DNA from: Paraburkholderia sp.
Lineage (GTDB): Bacteria > Pseudomonadota > Gammaproteobacteria > Burkholderiales > Burkholderiaceae
Reading direction: 5' to 3'
Assembly: GCF_028283785.1 (NCBI RefSeq)
Contig: NZ_JAPWKB010000012.1
Span: forward strand, 445,361-509,360
DNA: 64,000 nt
Shown piece by piece: positions 43,960-53,360 of this stretch. The first letter of the stretch is position 1, and each line of letters opens with the position of its first letter. The notes beneath the pieces are model-generated. The model had not been told where the DNA came from. It saw only the letters and a list, made by a program, of their open reading frames with translations, and did no database searches. A program made the position numbers and the translations under genes.

Positions 43960-45021
43960 TTAATTCGTCGCGTGTCCGTCGCAGCCCTTCGAGCACTCGG
44001 CTTTGTCGCTTGCCATCTGATTCGCGGCCTCGGCCTTGATGCCCAGACGCGACAGCAGCTTGCGGTCCGCTTCGGCCTGCGGATTGCTCGTCGTCAGCAA
44101 TTGATCGCCGTAGAAAATCGAGTTCGCGCCCGCGAGGAAACACAGCGCCTGCAACGCCTCGTCCATCTGCTCACGGCCCGCCGACAGACGCACCATCGCC
44201 GTCGGCATCGCGATGCGCGCCACCGCAATGGTTCGCACGAACTCGAACGGATCGATGGCTTCGGTGCCCGACAGCGGCGTGCCTTCGACCTGCACGAGAT
44301 TGTTGATCGGCACCGATTCCGGATACGGGTCCATATTCGCCAGCTGCGAAATCAGTCCCGCACGCTCGCGACGCGATTCGCCCAGACCGACGATCCCGCC
44401 GCAACACACGTTGATCCCGGCATCGCGCACACGCTCCAGCGTATCGAGACGATCCTGATACGTGCGCGTCGAAATGATCTGGCCGTAAAACTCCGGCGAC
44501 GTATCCAGATTGTGGTTGTAGTAATCGAGCCCGGCATCGCGCAACGCCTGCGCCTGATGCGTCTCCAGCATGCCCAGCGTCACGCAGGTTTCGAGGCCCA
44601 TCGCCTTCACGCCGCGAATCATGTCCTTGATCGGTTCGAGGTGACGATCTTTCGGATTGCGCCACGCCGCGCCCATGCAGAAGCGCGTCGCGCCGTTCTC
44701 TTTCGCGACCTTCGCCGCGGCCAGCACTTCATCCACCGGCATCAGTTTATCTGCGGCCAGACCGGTATCGTGATGAACCGATTGCGGGCAGTACGCGCAA
44801 TCCTCCTCGCAGCCACCGGTCTTGATCGACAGCAGCGTCGACAGTTGCACCGTATTCGCATCGAAATGCTCGCGGTGCGTCTGCTGCGCACGGAACATCA
44901 GGTCGTTGAACGGCAGTTCGTACAGCGCGACGACGTCCGCGACACGCCAGCGTGCAACGGGAACCGCGGGCGCGGCTGCGGCGTGATCGGTGACGGCGGA
45001 AGCGGTTTGAAGTTGGGTCAT
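43960..45021 (-). CDS. bioB: Biotin synthase
   Basis: 353 aa, a radical-SAM enzyme that inserts sulfur into dethiobiotin. The cluster motif C-E-E-D-C-A-Y-C has Cys71, Cys75 and Cys78. [47 protein letters not shown] (with the [2Fe-2S] Cys region) and [17 protein letters not shown] are all standard BioB segments. A 25-residue Ala/Val-rich N-terminal extension precedes the core. It is the last gene of a leftward bioF-bioD-bioB cluster. Confidence 0.96.
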   Translation of the reverse strand: MTQLQTASAVTDHAAAAPAVPVARWRVADVVALYELPFNDLMFRAQQTHREHFDANTVQLSTLLSIKTGGCEEDCAYCPQSVHHDTGLAADKLMPVDEVLAAAKVAKENGATRFCMGAAWRNPKDRHLEPIKDMIRGVKAMGLETCVTLGMLETHQAQALRDAGLDYYNHNLDTSPEFYGQIISTRTYQDRLDTLERVRDAGINVCCGGIVGLGESRRERAGLISQLANMDPYPESVPINNLVQVEGTPLSGTEAIDPFEFVRTIAVARIAMPTAMVRLSAGREQMDEALQALCFLAGANSIFYGDQLLTTSNPQAEADRKLLSRLGIKAEAANQMASDKAECSKGCDGHATN

Positions 45022-45051
45022 GTAACGATCCTCATCAAGAAGAGAGTGAGT

Positions 45052-45769
45052 TCATTGCGATGCGCGCAGCGCATGCATGAGCAAAGGCATGTTCAGTTGA
45101 TCCGCCGCCACGTCGGGCGAGGCGGGGCTCAGATGCGGGACGATTCCGAGCAGCGGCGCATCGTATCGACTGGCGAAGCGCGCACGGATCGTTGCGATAT
45201 TTTCGTCGGGGAAACTCATGTCCGGATCGACGCGATTCGCGACCCAGCCGACCAGTTGCAGTCCGCGCGCGACGATCGCTTCGGCGGTCAGCAATGCGTG
45301 GCTGATACAGCCCAGCCGCATGCCGACGACCAGCACCACCGGCAGGTTCAGCGCGACCGCGAGATCGGCGGTGTCGTGCGTGTCGGTGAGCGGTACGCAA
45401 AAAGCCACCGACGCCTTCCACCACCACGACGTCCGCGCACTGCATCGCTTGCGCGTGACACTCGACGATCGGCGCGATCTCCAGTTCGACGTTTTCGAGC
45501 GCGGCGGCGATATGTGGCGCGGCGGCTTCGTTCAACAGATACGGCGTGCGCATCGCCGCCAGCAGCACGACGCTCGACGCCGCATCGAGCACGTCGGTGT
45601 CTTCGTTGCGCGTGACGCCTTCGGCCTCATACGTGCCGGCCGCGATCGGCTTCATCGCGGCCGCGCGCAGTCCTTCGCGCGCGAAGCCGCGCAGCAGCGC
45701 CGCGCTGACGAGCGTCTTGCCGATCTCGGTATCGGTGCCGGTGACGAACAGCGATAGCGGCGCGCTCAT
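45052..45769 (-). pseudogene. bioD: Dethiobiotin synthetase, single-base frameshift
   Basis: About 238 codons in two frames. The first part ([20 protein letters not shown]) has the P-loop [22 protein letters not shown] and [10 protein letters not shown]. The second part continues [38 protein letters not shown] and [19 protein letters not shown]. The two join if one base is removed from the A5 run at 45399-45403 (T5 on the coding strand). A one-base error in a homopolymer suggests a sequencing fault rather than decay. The gene starts with an ATGA overlap on the bioF stop. The enzyme closes the ureido ring of dethiobiotin with ATP and CO2. Confidence 0.9.
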
Positions 45770-46568
45770 TGCGTACCACCGGCGCATGCGCGCAAACCGG
45801 CTTCGAGCCGATCCAGATCGTCGTGCGAATGGGCGGCGGACAAGGACACGCGCAGCCGCGACGTGCCGACCGGAACGGTCGGCGGACGGATCGCGGGAAC
45901 CCACAGGCCCGCGCGATCCAGCGCGCCGGCCATGTCGAGCGCCGCGTCGTTCGCACCGATGATCAGCGGCTGCACGGCGGTATGGGAATCGACCGGAATC
46001 CACGGCGTCGCCTTGAGCATCGCGCGCGTGCGTTCGATCAACGCGCGCAGATGCGTGCGACGCGCCTCGCCTTCATCGCCGCCGATGATTTTCAGGCTCG
46101 CGGACACGGCGTACGCGGCAGCGGGCGTCGAAGCCGTCGTGAAAATATACGGACGGGCGCGCTGCACGAGCCATTCGATCACCGTTGCATGCGCGACGAC
46201 GAACGCGCCCGACACGCCTGCGGCCTTGCCGAGCGTGCCGATCGAAATCAGGTTGGGCGAACGCAGCGCGGCTTGCGCAATCGCGCCGCGACCTTGCGGG
46301 CCGAGCACGCCGAAACCATGCGCATCGTCGAGCACGAGCCAGGCGCTGTGCCGTTCCGCAAGCGCGAGCAGGGCCGCGAGCGGCGCGACGTCGCCGTCCA
46401 TGCTGAACACGGTATCCGAGACGATCAGCTTCACGTCTGCATCCGACGCGTCGAGCATCGCGCTCAATGCGTCGGTGTCGCCGTGCGGATAGATCTGCAC
46501 GTCGGCGCGCGACAGACGCGCGCCGTCGATCAGCGACGCGTGATTCAGCGCGTCGGAAAACAGCGTGT
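45766..46568 (-). pseudogene. bioF: 8-amino-7-oxononanoate synthase, 5' end lost at the join
   Basis: About 267 C-terminal residues are present, from [20 protein letters not shown] to the stop. [39 protein letters not shown] (Asp/His near PLP) and [18 protein letters not shown] (with the PLP Lys) identify BioF. Family members are about 390 aa, so about 120 N-terminal residues are missing. Reading upstream past about 46,568 the frame stays open, but the residues are no longer BioF-like; there the plus strand begins to encode an MscS-family protein. The gene is therefore cut by a join between two unrelated sequences, not by an insertion element. Confidence 0.9.
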
Positions 46569-46575
46569 TGCGCAG
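46560..46575. other. Join 1: Burkholderia-type to sphingomonad-type sequence
   Basis: Left of about 46,568 the minus strand encodes BioF. Right of it the plus strand encodes [20 protein letters not shown], the start of a mature DUF3772/MscS protein. Both genes lose their 5' ends at the same point, and there are no insertion-sequence ends, target duplication or tRNA. Confidence 0.85.
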
Positions 46576-48927
46576 GCGCAGCCTTCGCAGGCCTCGCCGC
46601 TGGCCCAGGCTTCGGCGACGATCGCGCAAGCCGAGAAGGACCTGCGCACGATCGACCACACGCTCGACACTCGCGTCGATGCCGCCGATCGTGCCACCCT
46701 GCGCGCCACCGCCGTCGCCGCGCAGCAAGGGTTGAGCACGGCTGAAGGCCAGCTCTCCGACCAGCTCGCGCTGCTCGACGACCGCATCACCGGACTCGGC
46801 CCCGTCACCGCCGGGGTGGTGGAAGCACCCGACATTCAGCGTGAGCGCCAGCGCCTGGCCCACAACCGCTCGGCGATCGACGCCGCGGTCAAGCGCGCGC
46901 GGCTTTCGGGGTCGAGGCGCAGCAGCTGATCGACGAGATCGACCGCAGCAAGGCGCAGCAGCTGAACGAGACGCTGTCGACCCTGCGTCGAATTCCCCCT
47001 TGCGCCCACGTTCTGGAGCGAACTGCTCGAATCGCTGCCGCGCGATCTGCGCCGGGTCGGCCTGTTCGCGGCCAAGGAGGCGAGCAATGTACAGGCGCGC
47101 AGGCGCTGGCGGCTACTCGCCAGTGGCAGGCGTTCCTCGGGCTCGCCTTCGCGCTCGCCCTGATGTTTCCGGTGCGCGTCGCCTGCCGCCAGCTCGGGCA
47201 GAGCTACCTCGTCGGCAGCGCGCCGGGGCACCGCATCCGCCGTTCGCTGTTCAAGGCCTTGCTGGAAGGTGCTGATCGGCACCCTCGTCCCGGCGCTCGC
47301 GGCTTACAGCCTGGTCCAGGGCTTGCGCTGGGCGAACCTGTTCCCGGCCAACTGGGACGACCTGTTCGACGGTTTCGTCGCCGCCAGCGGGTTCTCCGCG
47401 TTCACCGCCTCGCTGGCGGGCGCGGTCCTCATGCGCAAGCTGCCGTCGTGGCGAGTCGCCCCGATTTCCGACGATACCGCCAACCAGTTGCGCCCGCTGA
47501 CGTGGGTGCTGGCGATGATCGCCTTCGCCAGCGGCCTGATCGACGCGTTCAACCGCACGATCGGCGCGAGCCGCACCGCGACCACCGGCTGGCAGATGAT
47601 CGAGGCGCTGGTCCACCTGCTGTGGATCGCCGTCGCGCTGAGCGCGCTGGGCCGCCTGCGCGCCCGCCGGGTCGAGGCCGAGGAAGCCGAAGGCATCGCG
47701 CCGGGCGCGGGGATCGCGGCTATGACGCTGGTCGCCTGGGCGCTCGTCATCGCCGCACTGATCGCGTTGGCGGCGGGCTACGTGGCGCTCAGCCTGTTCG
47801 TTGCGCGCGTCATCATCTGGGCCGCCGTGCTCGGCGCCGCGCTCTACCTGCTGCTGGGCACCGCGGACGACGCCGCGATGCTGCTGTTCAACCGCGACAG
47901 CCGGTTGGGCGTGACGCTCACCCGCTCGATCGGCGTGCGCGGCAGCGTGGTGGACCAGCTCGGCGTGCTCGTCTCCGCGATCGCCCGCGTGATCCTCGTG
48001 CTGATCGCGTTCGGGCTGCTGATGTCGCCGTTCGGTGGCGGCGACGGGCTGACCAGCATCTTCGGACGCCTGGGTACCCTAAGTCAGGGCTTCGAAGTGG
48101 GCGGCATCGCGATCTCGCCGGGCGCGGTGATCCGCGCCGTGGTGGTCTTCGCGCTGGGCCTGGCGATCGTCCGCGCATTCATGGGCTGGCTGGAAAAGCG
48201 CTACCTTCCCGCCACCGACCTCGACGGTTCGGCGCGCAATTCGGCCAGCCTCGTCGCCCGCTACGTCGGCATCGCGCTCGTCATCATCTGGGCGCTCGCC
48301 TCGCTCGGCATCGGCATCGAGCGGATCGCACTGCTGCTGTCGGCCTTGTCGGTCGGCATCGGCTTCGGCCTTCAGGCGATCACCCAGAACTTCGTGTCAG
48401 GCCTGATCCTGCTGGCCGAGCGCCCGATCAAGATCGGCGACTGGGTGCGCGTCGGCACCGACGAGGGCGACGTCAAGCGGATCAGCGTGCGGTCGACCGA
48501 GATCACCTTGTCCGATCACTCGACGCTGATCGTGCCCAACTCCGAACTCATCACCAAGACGGTGCTCAACAAGACGCTGTCGAGCCCGCTCGGCCGCATC
48601 CAGCTCCAGTTCTCGGTGCCGCTCGACACGCCCGTCGACACCGTGCGGCAGATCGTGCTGGGCATCTTCGCCGCCGAGGCCGCCGTGCTCGACGAACCCG
48701 CGCCCAGCGCCTTCATCGATTCGATCGCGCTGGACCGCATCGCCTTCAACTGCTTCGCCCACGTCGCCTCCCCGCGCGACGTGTACCGCACGCGCAGCAA
48801 CGTGCTGATGGCGCTGCTACGCACGTTCGCGGCGCAAGGCATCGACATCGGCACCCTGCCGCAGAAGCTGGAACTGCATACGAGTGATCCGTTGCCGGAA
48901 GCAAAAGCGCCTCCGGTCAGCGACTAA
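46569..48927 (+). pseudogene. DUF3772/MscS-family mechanosensitive channel, 5'-truncated and frameshifted
   Basis: This is an MscS-superfamily protein of the type with a periplasmic DUF3772 domain. The 5' end is lost at the join. The N-terminal region is split over several frames. The changes fall at about 46,905 (one G missing in a G-run), 46,990-46,999 (C-run), about 47,090-47,110 and about 47,265. Downstream, 47269-48927 is one intact frame of 552 aa (LIGTLVPALAAYSLVQGLRW) with about ten TM helices and the MscS signature VGIGFGLQAITQNFVSGLIL, then AERPIKIGDWV and STLIVPNSELITKTV. Four indels in under 400 bp, none in the next 1.6 kb, points to poor sequence quality at a contig end. Confidence 0.88.
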
Positions 48928-48931
48928 GCGC

Positions 48932-49327
48932 TCAAACCTCGAGAAATTCGAGGATGTTGCCTGCACCATCGCGGATGAACAGGCCGCGACCGAAGCGTTC
49001 GCCCACTTCGAGCACCAGCTCGATCCCCCGCGCGATCAGGTCGGCGCGGAAGGCGTCGTAATCCGCCACGGTGAACGCCGCGTGCTTGTTGCCCAAAGTC
49101 TTGAGGTCGGCGCGCGGATCGAGGCGGTCGGCGGGCATCGGCAGCGGGTCGGCGACCTCGAACAATTCTATGCGTAGGCCGTCGCGTTCGAGGAACAGCG
49201 CCTTGGTGCCGCCCGGAATCGGGAAGCGCCGTTCCACGCGAAAGCCCAGCACATCCTCGTACCAGCGCGCGGCGCCCTCGATGTCCGCCACCGACATCGC
49301 CGCGTGGTGGAAACCGAAGCGCGCCAT
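48932..49327 (-). CDS. VOC-family protein
   Basis: 131 aa from the ATG at 49327, which shares a base with the stop of the isochorismatase gene (TGATG). FGFHHAAMSVADIEGAARWY is the first half, and the second half has HAAFTVADYDAFRADLIARG and FIRDGAGNILEFLEV, giving the metal His/Glu pattern of glyoxalase-fold enzymes. It is the last gene of a four-gene leftward cluster and probably acts on a product of the preceding enzymes. Confidence 0.88.
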   Translation of the reverse strand: MARFGFHHAAMSVADIEGAARWYEDVLGFRVERRFPIPGGTKALFLERDGLRIELFEVADPLPMPADRLDPRADLKTLGNKHAAFTVADYDAFRADLIARGIELVLEVGERFGRGLFIRDGAGNILEFLEV

Positions 49328-49956
49328 CAGCGCGCGATCAGCGCCAGCGCCGCCTCGGCGTCGATCACGTCGCCGATCTTGGCCTGGATGTCGAACAGGT
49401 TGCTTTCGTGCGGGCCCGGCGCGCGGTCGGCGCAGGCGTCCGCCACGACCAGCGGCACGAAGCCGTTGCACAGCGCGTCGAGCGCGGTCGCGCGCACGCA
49501 GCCCGAGGTCGAATAGCCGCCGATCAGCAGCGTATCGATTCCCTCGGCCACCAGCATCGAGGCCAGCGCGGTGCCGAAGAAGGCGGAGGGATAGAACTTG
49601 GTGAGCACCCGGTCGCCCGGCTGCGGCGTCAGGCTTTCGGGGAAAGCGCCCAGCGGCGAGCCGGCCATGAAGTTCTTGAGGCCCGGCACCTTGCGGAAGA
49701 ACATGCCGCCTTCGCTGCCGTCGCGGTATTCCACGTTCGTCAGGATCACCGGGATGCCCGCCGCGCGCGCCGCCGCGGCAAGCCGTACCGCCTGCTCCAG
49801 CGCCGCCTCGCCCTGCGCGTAAAGCGGCGACGCGGGGTCGAGATAGGCCATGACCATGTCGATCAGCACCAGCGCCGGCTTCTTGCCCGGCTCCAGCCCG
49901 CCGCCGAACCCGGCGCTGGCGTAGTCGGTGTTCAGATCGGTCTGTTCAGCAGCCAT
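49327..49956 (-). CDS. Isochorismatase-family cysteine hydrolase
   Basis: 209 aa. The catalytic triad is visible: Asp33 in ALVLIDMVMAYLDP, Lys120 in VLTKFYPSAFFGT and Cys153 in GGYSTSGCVRATALDAL. The N-terminal DYASAGFGGGLEPGKKPALV is typical of the N-carbamoylsarcosine amidase/ureidoacrylate amidohydrolase branch, so an amide or carbamoyl substrate is likely. It overlaps the PEP-mutase-family gene by 11 bases and the VOC gene by one base, so they are one operon. Confidence 0.9.
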   Translation of the reverse strand: MAAEQTDLNTDYASAGFGGGLEPGKKPALVLIDMVMAYLDPASPLYAQGEAALEQAVRLAAAARAAGIPVILTNVEYRDGSEGGMFFRKVPGLKNFMAGSPLGAFPESLTPQPGDRVLTKFYPSAFFGTALASMLVAEGIDTLLIGGYSTSGCVRATALDALCNGFVPLVVADACADRAPGPHESNLFDIQAKIGDVIDAEAALALIAR

Positions 49957-50818
49957 ATTTCGCTCCTTGGTCGAGCAGCGCCTTGGCGCCGGTCAGGTCG
50001 TTGAGATGGTGAAGCTCACCGGTCGCGCCGCGCAGGGCCGCGCTCGAACGGTCGCCGGCAAGCCGCGTCAGCCAGTCCGCGCCCGATGTGGCGAGGCCGC
50101 CCAGCAGCAGCAGCGGATGCAGCGCCACCGCGACGCCCAGCGCTTCGAGGCGCACTTCGTCGTCGGTCGGCGTCACCCCGCCCGCGGCGAGGTTGTGGAC
50201 CAGCGGCACCCGCGCGGCGAAGCGGCGCGTCACGGTTTCGAGTTCGTCCATCGTGCGCGCGCCTTCGACGAAGACCGCGTCGGCCCCTTCGGCGAGGAAG
50301 GCATCGGCCCGCTCGATCGCCGAATCGAGCCCCTCGACCGAGAGCGCATCGGTGCGCGCGACCACCAACATGTCGCCGCGCGCGTCGAGCGCGGCGCGCA
50401 CCCGGCCCACCGCGTCGGCCAGCGGCACCACCTGCTTGCCGGCCATGTGGCCGCAGCGCTTGGGGAAGGTCTGGTCCTCGATCTGCACCGCGCTGGCGCC
50501 CGCGCGTTCGAGCATGCGCACGAACCGCTGCAGCGTGAGCGCGTTGCCGAAGCCGGTGTCGCCGTCGACCAGCAGCGGCAGGTCGCTGGCATCGCGCATC
50601 AGCGCGATGGTGTCGACCACCCGGTCCGCCGGCACCAGGCCGAGGTCGGCGCGGCCCAGCATCGCCATCGACAGCGCCGCGCCCGAGACGAACCCCGCCT
50701 CGAACCCGGCGCGTTCGACCAGCAGCATGGTCAACGCGTCCCAGCAGCCCGGCATCGACACGAGGCCGCGCGTCGCCCGCTCGGCGAGACGGCCGCGCAG
50801 CCTCGTTACATGGTTCAT
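49946..50818 (-). CDS. Isocitrate lyase/PEP mutase family protein
   Basis: 290 aa from the ATG at 50818 (MNHVTRLRGRLAERATRGLV). It is a TIM barrel with MPGCWDALTMLLVERAGFEA, LVDGDTGFGNALTLQR (Mg-binding Asp residues), QIEDQTFPKRCGHMAGKQVV (the K-R-C-G-H signature with the catalytic Cys), VVARTDALSVEGLDSAIERA and VFVEGARTMDELE. It is closest to the carboxyvinyl-carboxyphosphonate phosphorylmutase/methylisocitrate-lyase-like group and probably cleaves or forms a C-C bond next to a carboxylate. It overlaps the deacetylase gene by four bases. Confidence 0.9.
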   Translation of the reverse strand: MNHVTRLRGRLAERATRGLVSMPGCWDALTMLLVERAGFEAGFVSGAALSMAMLGRADLGLVPADRVVDTIALMRDASDLPLLVDGDTGFGNALTLQRFVRMLERAGASAVQIEDQTFPKRCGHMAGKQVVPLADAVGRVRAALDARGDMLVVARTDALSVEGLDSAIERADAFLAEGADAVFVEGARTMDELETVTRRFAARVPLVHNLAAGGVTPTDDEVRLEALGVAVALHPLLLLGGLATSGADWLTRLAGDRSSAALRGATGELHHLNDLTGAKALLDQGAKYGC

Positions 50819-51729
50819 CCCAGCTGGCCCGGAATGTGGTCTTCGTGGTTTTCGAGATACCAGGCGGCGATTTCCTCGCGGGTCGCCCACCATACGCCGG
50901 GCAGCGACTTGGCATGCTCGATGAATTCGCGGATCGCGCGGACGCGGTGCGCGCGGCCCGAGACGTGCGGGTGCAGACCAACGTTCATGATGCGGCCGGT
51001 CTTCTCGCCCTCTGCGTAAAGCACGTCGAGTTCCTCGATCAGCGCGTCGCGGAACTGGTCGGTGGTGAAGTTCTTTCGAGTAATGAACGTGAAGTCATTG
51101 ATCTCGTTGGAATAGGGTACCGAGACGATCGGGCCGTTGGGCGTGCGCAGCATGTAGGGCTGGTCGTCGTTCATGATGTCGCAGTAGAACGTGCAGCCCT
51201 CGCCAGCGAGGATGTCGGCGGTCTGCAGGGTGCCGCGCAAGCTGGACGAGAGCCAGCCCTTGGCCTTGCGGCCGGTGAACTTCTCGTACTGAGCGAGGCT
51301 GCGTAGCACGATCTCGCGCTCTTTGGCCGGGTCGCCCGCGAAGCCGGTCAGCAGTTCGCCCTGCTCCCAGTTGTGCGCCAGCAGTTCCCAACCGCGCTCT
51401 AGCACCGCGTCGGTCATCGCCTTGCGACGCTCGAAAGTGACGGCGTTGGTGGTGCAGGTGGCGGGCACGCCCAGTTCGTCGAACAGCTCGAACAGGCGCC
51501 AGATGCCGACGCGCTGGCCATATTCGCGCCAGGAGTAGTTCGGGAAATCGGGCACGTTGCCGGGCAGGATGTCTGGCAGGATCGCCGGACCGCCCGCGTA
51601 ATAAGGCTTGTCGGTGTCCTTCACCAAGTCCCAGGTTTCGAGATTGAAAGTGAGCATCAGCGCGACGCGGGCGCCGTTGGGCCACTTGAGCGGCTTGCGC
51701 TGCGGCAAGGGGACGTAATCGTATTCCAT
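50815..51729 (-). CDS. Polysaccharide-deacetylase-family (NodB/PuuE-like) hydrolase
   Basis: 304 aa. The NodB fold is recognisable (VALMLTFNLETWDLV, CTTNAVTFERRKAMTDAVLE, GWLSSSLRGTLQTADILA), and NVGLHPHVSGRAHRVRAIRE is the ending typical of the PuuE allantoinase-like subgroup. Metal motifs are altered: TFNLE in place of TFDD, and LLAHNWEQGE in place of H-(S/T)-x-x-H. A ureide or cyclic amide is therefore a better guess than a polysaccharide. It is the first gene of the four-gene cluster and divergent from the alpha/beta hydrolase at 51,948. Confidence 0.87.
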   Translation of the reverse strand: MEYDYVPLPQRKPLKWPNGARVALMLTFNLETWDLVKDTDKPYYAGGPAILPDILPGNVPDFPNYSWREYGQRVGIWRLFELFDELGVPATCTTNAVTFERRKAMTDAVLERGWELLAHNWEQGELLTGFAGDPAKEREIVLRSLAQYEKFTGRKAKGWLSSSLRGTLQTADILAGEGCTFYCDIMNDDQPYMLRTPNGPIVSVPYSNEINDFTFITRKNFTTDQFRDALIEELDVLYAEGEKTGRIMNVGLHPHVSGRAHRVRAIREFIEHAKSLPGVWWATREEIAAWYLENHEDHIPGQLG

Positions 51730-51947
51730 CGCGAACCTCCGGGGGCGGGTACAGGACAGCCGGGGGCGAACCCCGTATCCGTCATCCGGTTGGACCTAGG
51801 TCGGCCATTGCGCAACAGCCTAGCAGGCGATCGCGGACTTCTCGCCTGTCGAGGAACGCACGCACCGCTATTGTGGCATTTCGCCGGTGGCGCGCTAACT
51901 GCCGGGATCCTGCCGGCATCGCGCCGACGTTCGAAGGAAGACCCGCC

Positions 51948-52949
51948 ATGGCCCGCCCCGCCCCGCTTTCGCCGCGCCTGCTCGCCCTGCTGGCGCCGAT
52001 GTTCACCGGCGTTCTGGCGAGCCTGCTGCCGGCATCGGCCGGCGCCGCGTCCAACGAGACGCCACCGCAAGTCGAAGCGCCGGCGACGATCGCCTCGGTC
52101 GATCCGGTGGCGATCGCACAGGGGCCCGACGGGCGGCCGCTGCTGATGCGCGTCACCGCGCCAGTGCAGGGGCGGAATTTGCCGGTGCTGGTGCTCAGCC
52201 ACGGCAACCTGCTCAACCGCTCGGACTATCGCCCGCTGGTCGAGGCGCTGGCGCGCGACGGCTGGATCGTGATCCAGCCCGACCATCCTGACGCTTCGCA
52301 CGACGGCTTTCCGCCCGCCCCCTACCCCGCCGACACCTGGCGCATCCGGCTCGACCAGGTGAACTGGATCGGCGGCCATGTGGCGCAAGTGCTGGGCAAA
52401 GTGCCCGGCCTTGCGGCGCGGGCGGACCTCGCGCGGCTGGCGCTGCTGGGGCACAGCTTCGGCGGGCATACTGCGGCACTGGCGATGGGCGCGCGGGTGC
52501 AGGGCGAGCAACAGCCGGGGCCGACAGGCGCCTTCCGCGCCGCTGTGCTGCTCTCGCCGCCGGGCAACTGGGAGGGGCTGACCCCGCAGTGGCAGCAGCG
52601 CGGACCCTACATGAAAGTCGACTGGACGTCGCTGCGCGGGCCGGTGCTGATGGTGAACGGCACCGCCGATACCACGCCGCTGACCGACCAGGGGCCCGGC
52701 TGGCACGACGACGGGTTCCGGCTGTCGTCGGCGACCTCGGGGATGTGCCTGATGCACGTCGAGGGTGCGGGGCATTACCTCGGCGGCATCGACAGCACGC
52801 TGCGCCCGCCGCAGGGCGACGCCAAGCCGGAGCGCCGCGCGCGCGTGTTCGCGGCGGTTACGGCGTTCCTCGACGCAGAGGTCGGGCGCAAGACGCCGGC
52901 CGCGGCGCAATGGCCGGCGATCCGCGCGGGGCTGGCCTGCAAGGGGTGA
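51948..52949 (+). CDS. Secreted alpha/beta hydrolase (dienelactone-hydrolase/PAF-acetylhydrolase-like)
   Basis: 333 aa from ATG 51948, with AAGGA upstream. The signal peptide covers about 1-34, with cleavage near ASAGA-AS. VLVLSHGNLLNRSDYRPLVEAL gives the oxyanion loop, LLGHSFGGHTAALAMG the nucleophile Ser, NGTADTTPLTDQGP the acid and VEGAGHYLGG the His. It is probably an esterase acting in the periplasm. The 218-bp divergent spacer with the deacetylase cluster suggests shared regulation. Confidence 0.87.
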   Translation: MARPAPLSPRLLALLAPMFTGVLASLLPASAGAASNETPPQVEAPATIASVDPVAIAQGPDGRPLLMRVTAPVQGRNLPVLVLSHGNLLNRSDYRPLVEALARDGWIVIQPDHPDASHDGFPPAPYPADTWRIRLDQVNWIGGHVAQVLGKVPGLAARADLARLALLGHSFGGHTAALAMGARVQGEQQPGPTGAFRAAVLLSPPGNWEGLTPQWQQRGPYMKVDWTSLRGPVLMVNGTADTTPLTDQGPGWHDDGFRLSSATSGMCLMHVEGAGHYLGGIDSTLRPPQGDAKPERRARVFAAVTAFLDAEVGRKTPAAAQWPAIRAGLACKG

Positions 52950-52984
52950 GTGGGATCCTCCTTGTTCCGACGGAATGGGGAGCG

Positions 52985-53066
52985 TGAGGGCTGACGGAGG
53001 GGTCGATGCCCCTCCACCACCAGCTTGCTGGCGGTCCCCCTCCCCATCGCTGCGCGACGGGGAGGA
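52985..53066. repeat. Sphingomonad-type intergenic palindromic element
   Basis: This stretch contains CCACCAGCTTGCTGGCGG and then CCCCTCCCC...GGGGAGGA around CATCGCTGCGCGACG. From memory, similar elements recur between genes in Sphingomonas/Novosphingobium genomes. This supports the taxonomic assignment of this segment. Confidence 0.55.
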
Positions 53067-53360
53067 TTAGCCAGCCTTCAGCGCGACCAGCAGGTTGTCG
53101 ACGATCTGTTTGCGGCGCGTATCGAGGCGCGCTTCGACCGCCGGGTCGGGCTGGAACGCATCGATGTCCTGCGCGGTGATGCCGTGGCGCGCGAGCAGGG
53201 CTTCGGTGACGATCTGGCGATCACACACCACCCACAGTTCCCGCGCCAGGGCGAGCACCGCTTCGGCGACGTCGTCGATGCGGGTGGGCGGCAGGATCTG
53301 GCGCGCCGCGGTCACGTCGCGGCTGGCGCGTTCGGCGCTGAGATCAAGCGTGTCGGTCAT
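53067..53360 (-). CDS. Small hypothetical protein (97 aa)
   Basis: 97 aa starting MTDTLDLSAERASRDVTAARQ; its ATG overlaps the stop of the methyltransferase by four bases (ATGA), so the two are translationally coupled. It is all-helical, with ILPPTRIDDVAEAVLALARELWV and GITAQDIDAFQPDPAVEARLD, and ends in a basic helix RRKQIVDNLLVALKAG. There are no Cys and no TM segment. I do not recognise a family. The tight coupling suggests a partner of the methyltransferase. Confidence 0.7.
   Translation of the reverse strand: MTDTLDLSAERASRDVTAARQILPPTRIDDVAEAVLALARELWVVCDRQIVTEALLARHGITAQDIDAFQPDPAVEARLDTRRKQIVDNLLVALKAG

Noticed and set aside
45399..45403. Programmed frameshift in bioD
   Set aside because: There is no slippery heptamer with a downstream structure, BioD is not known to use recoding, and the site is a simple homopolymer close to an assembly join.
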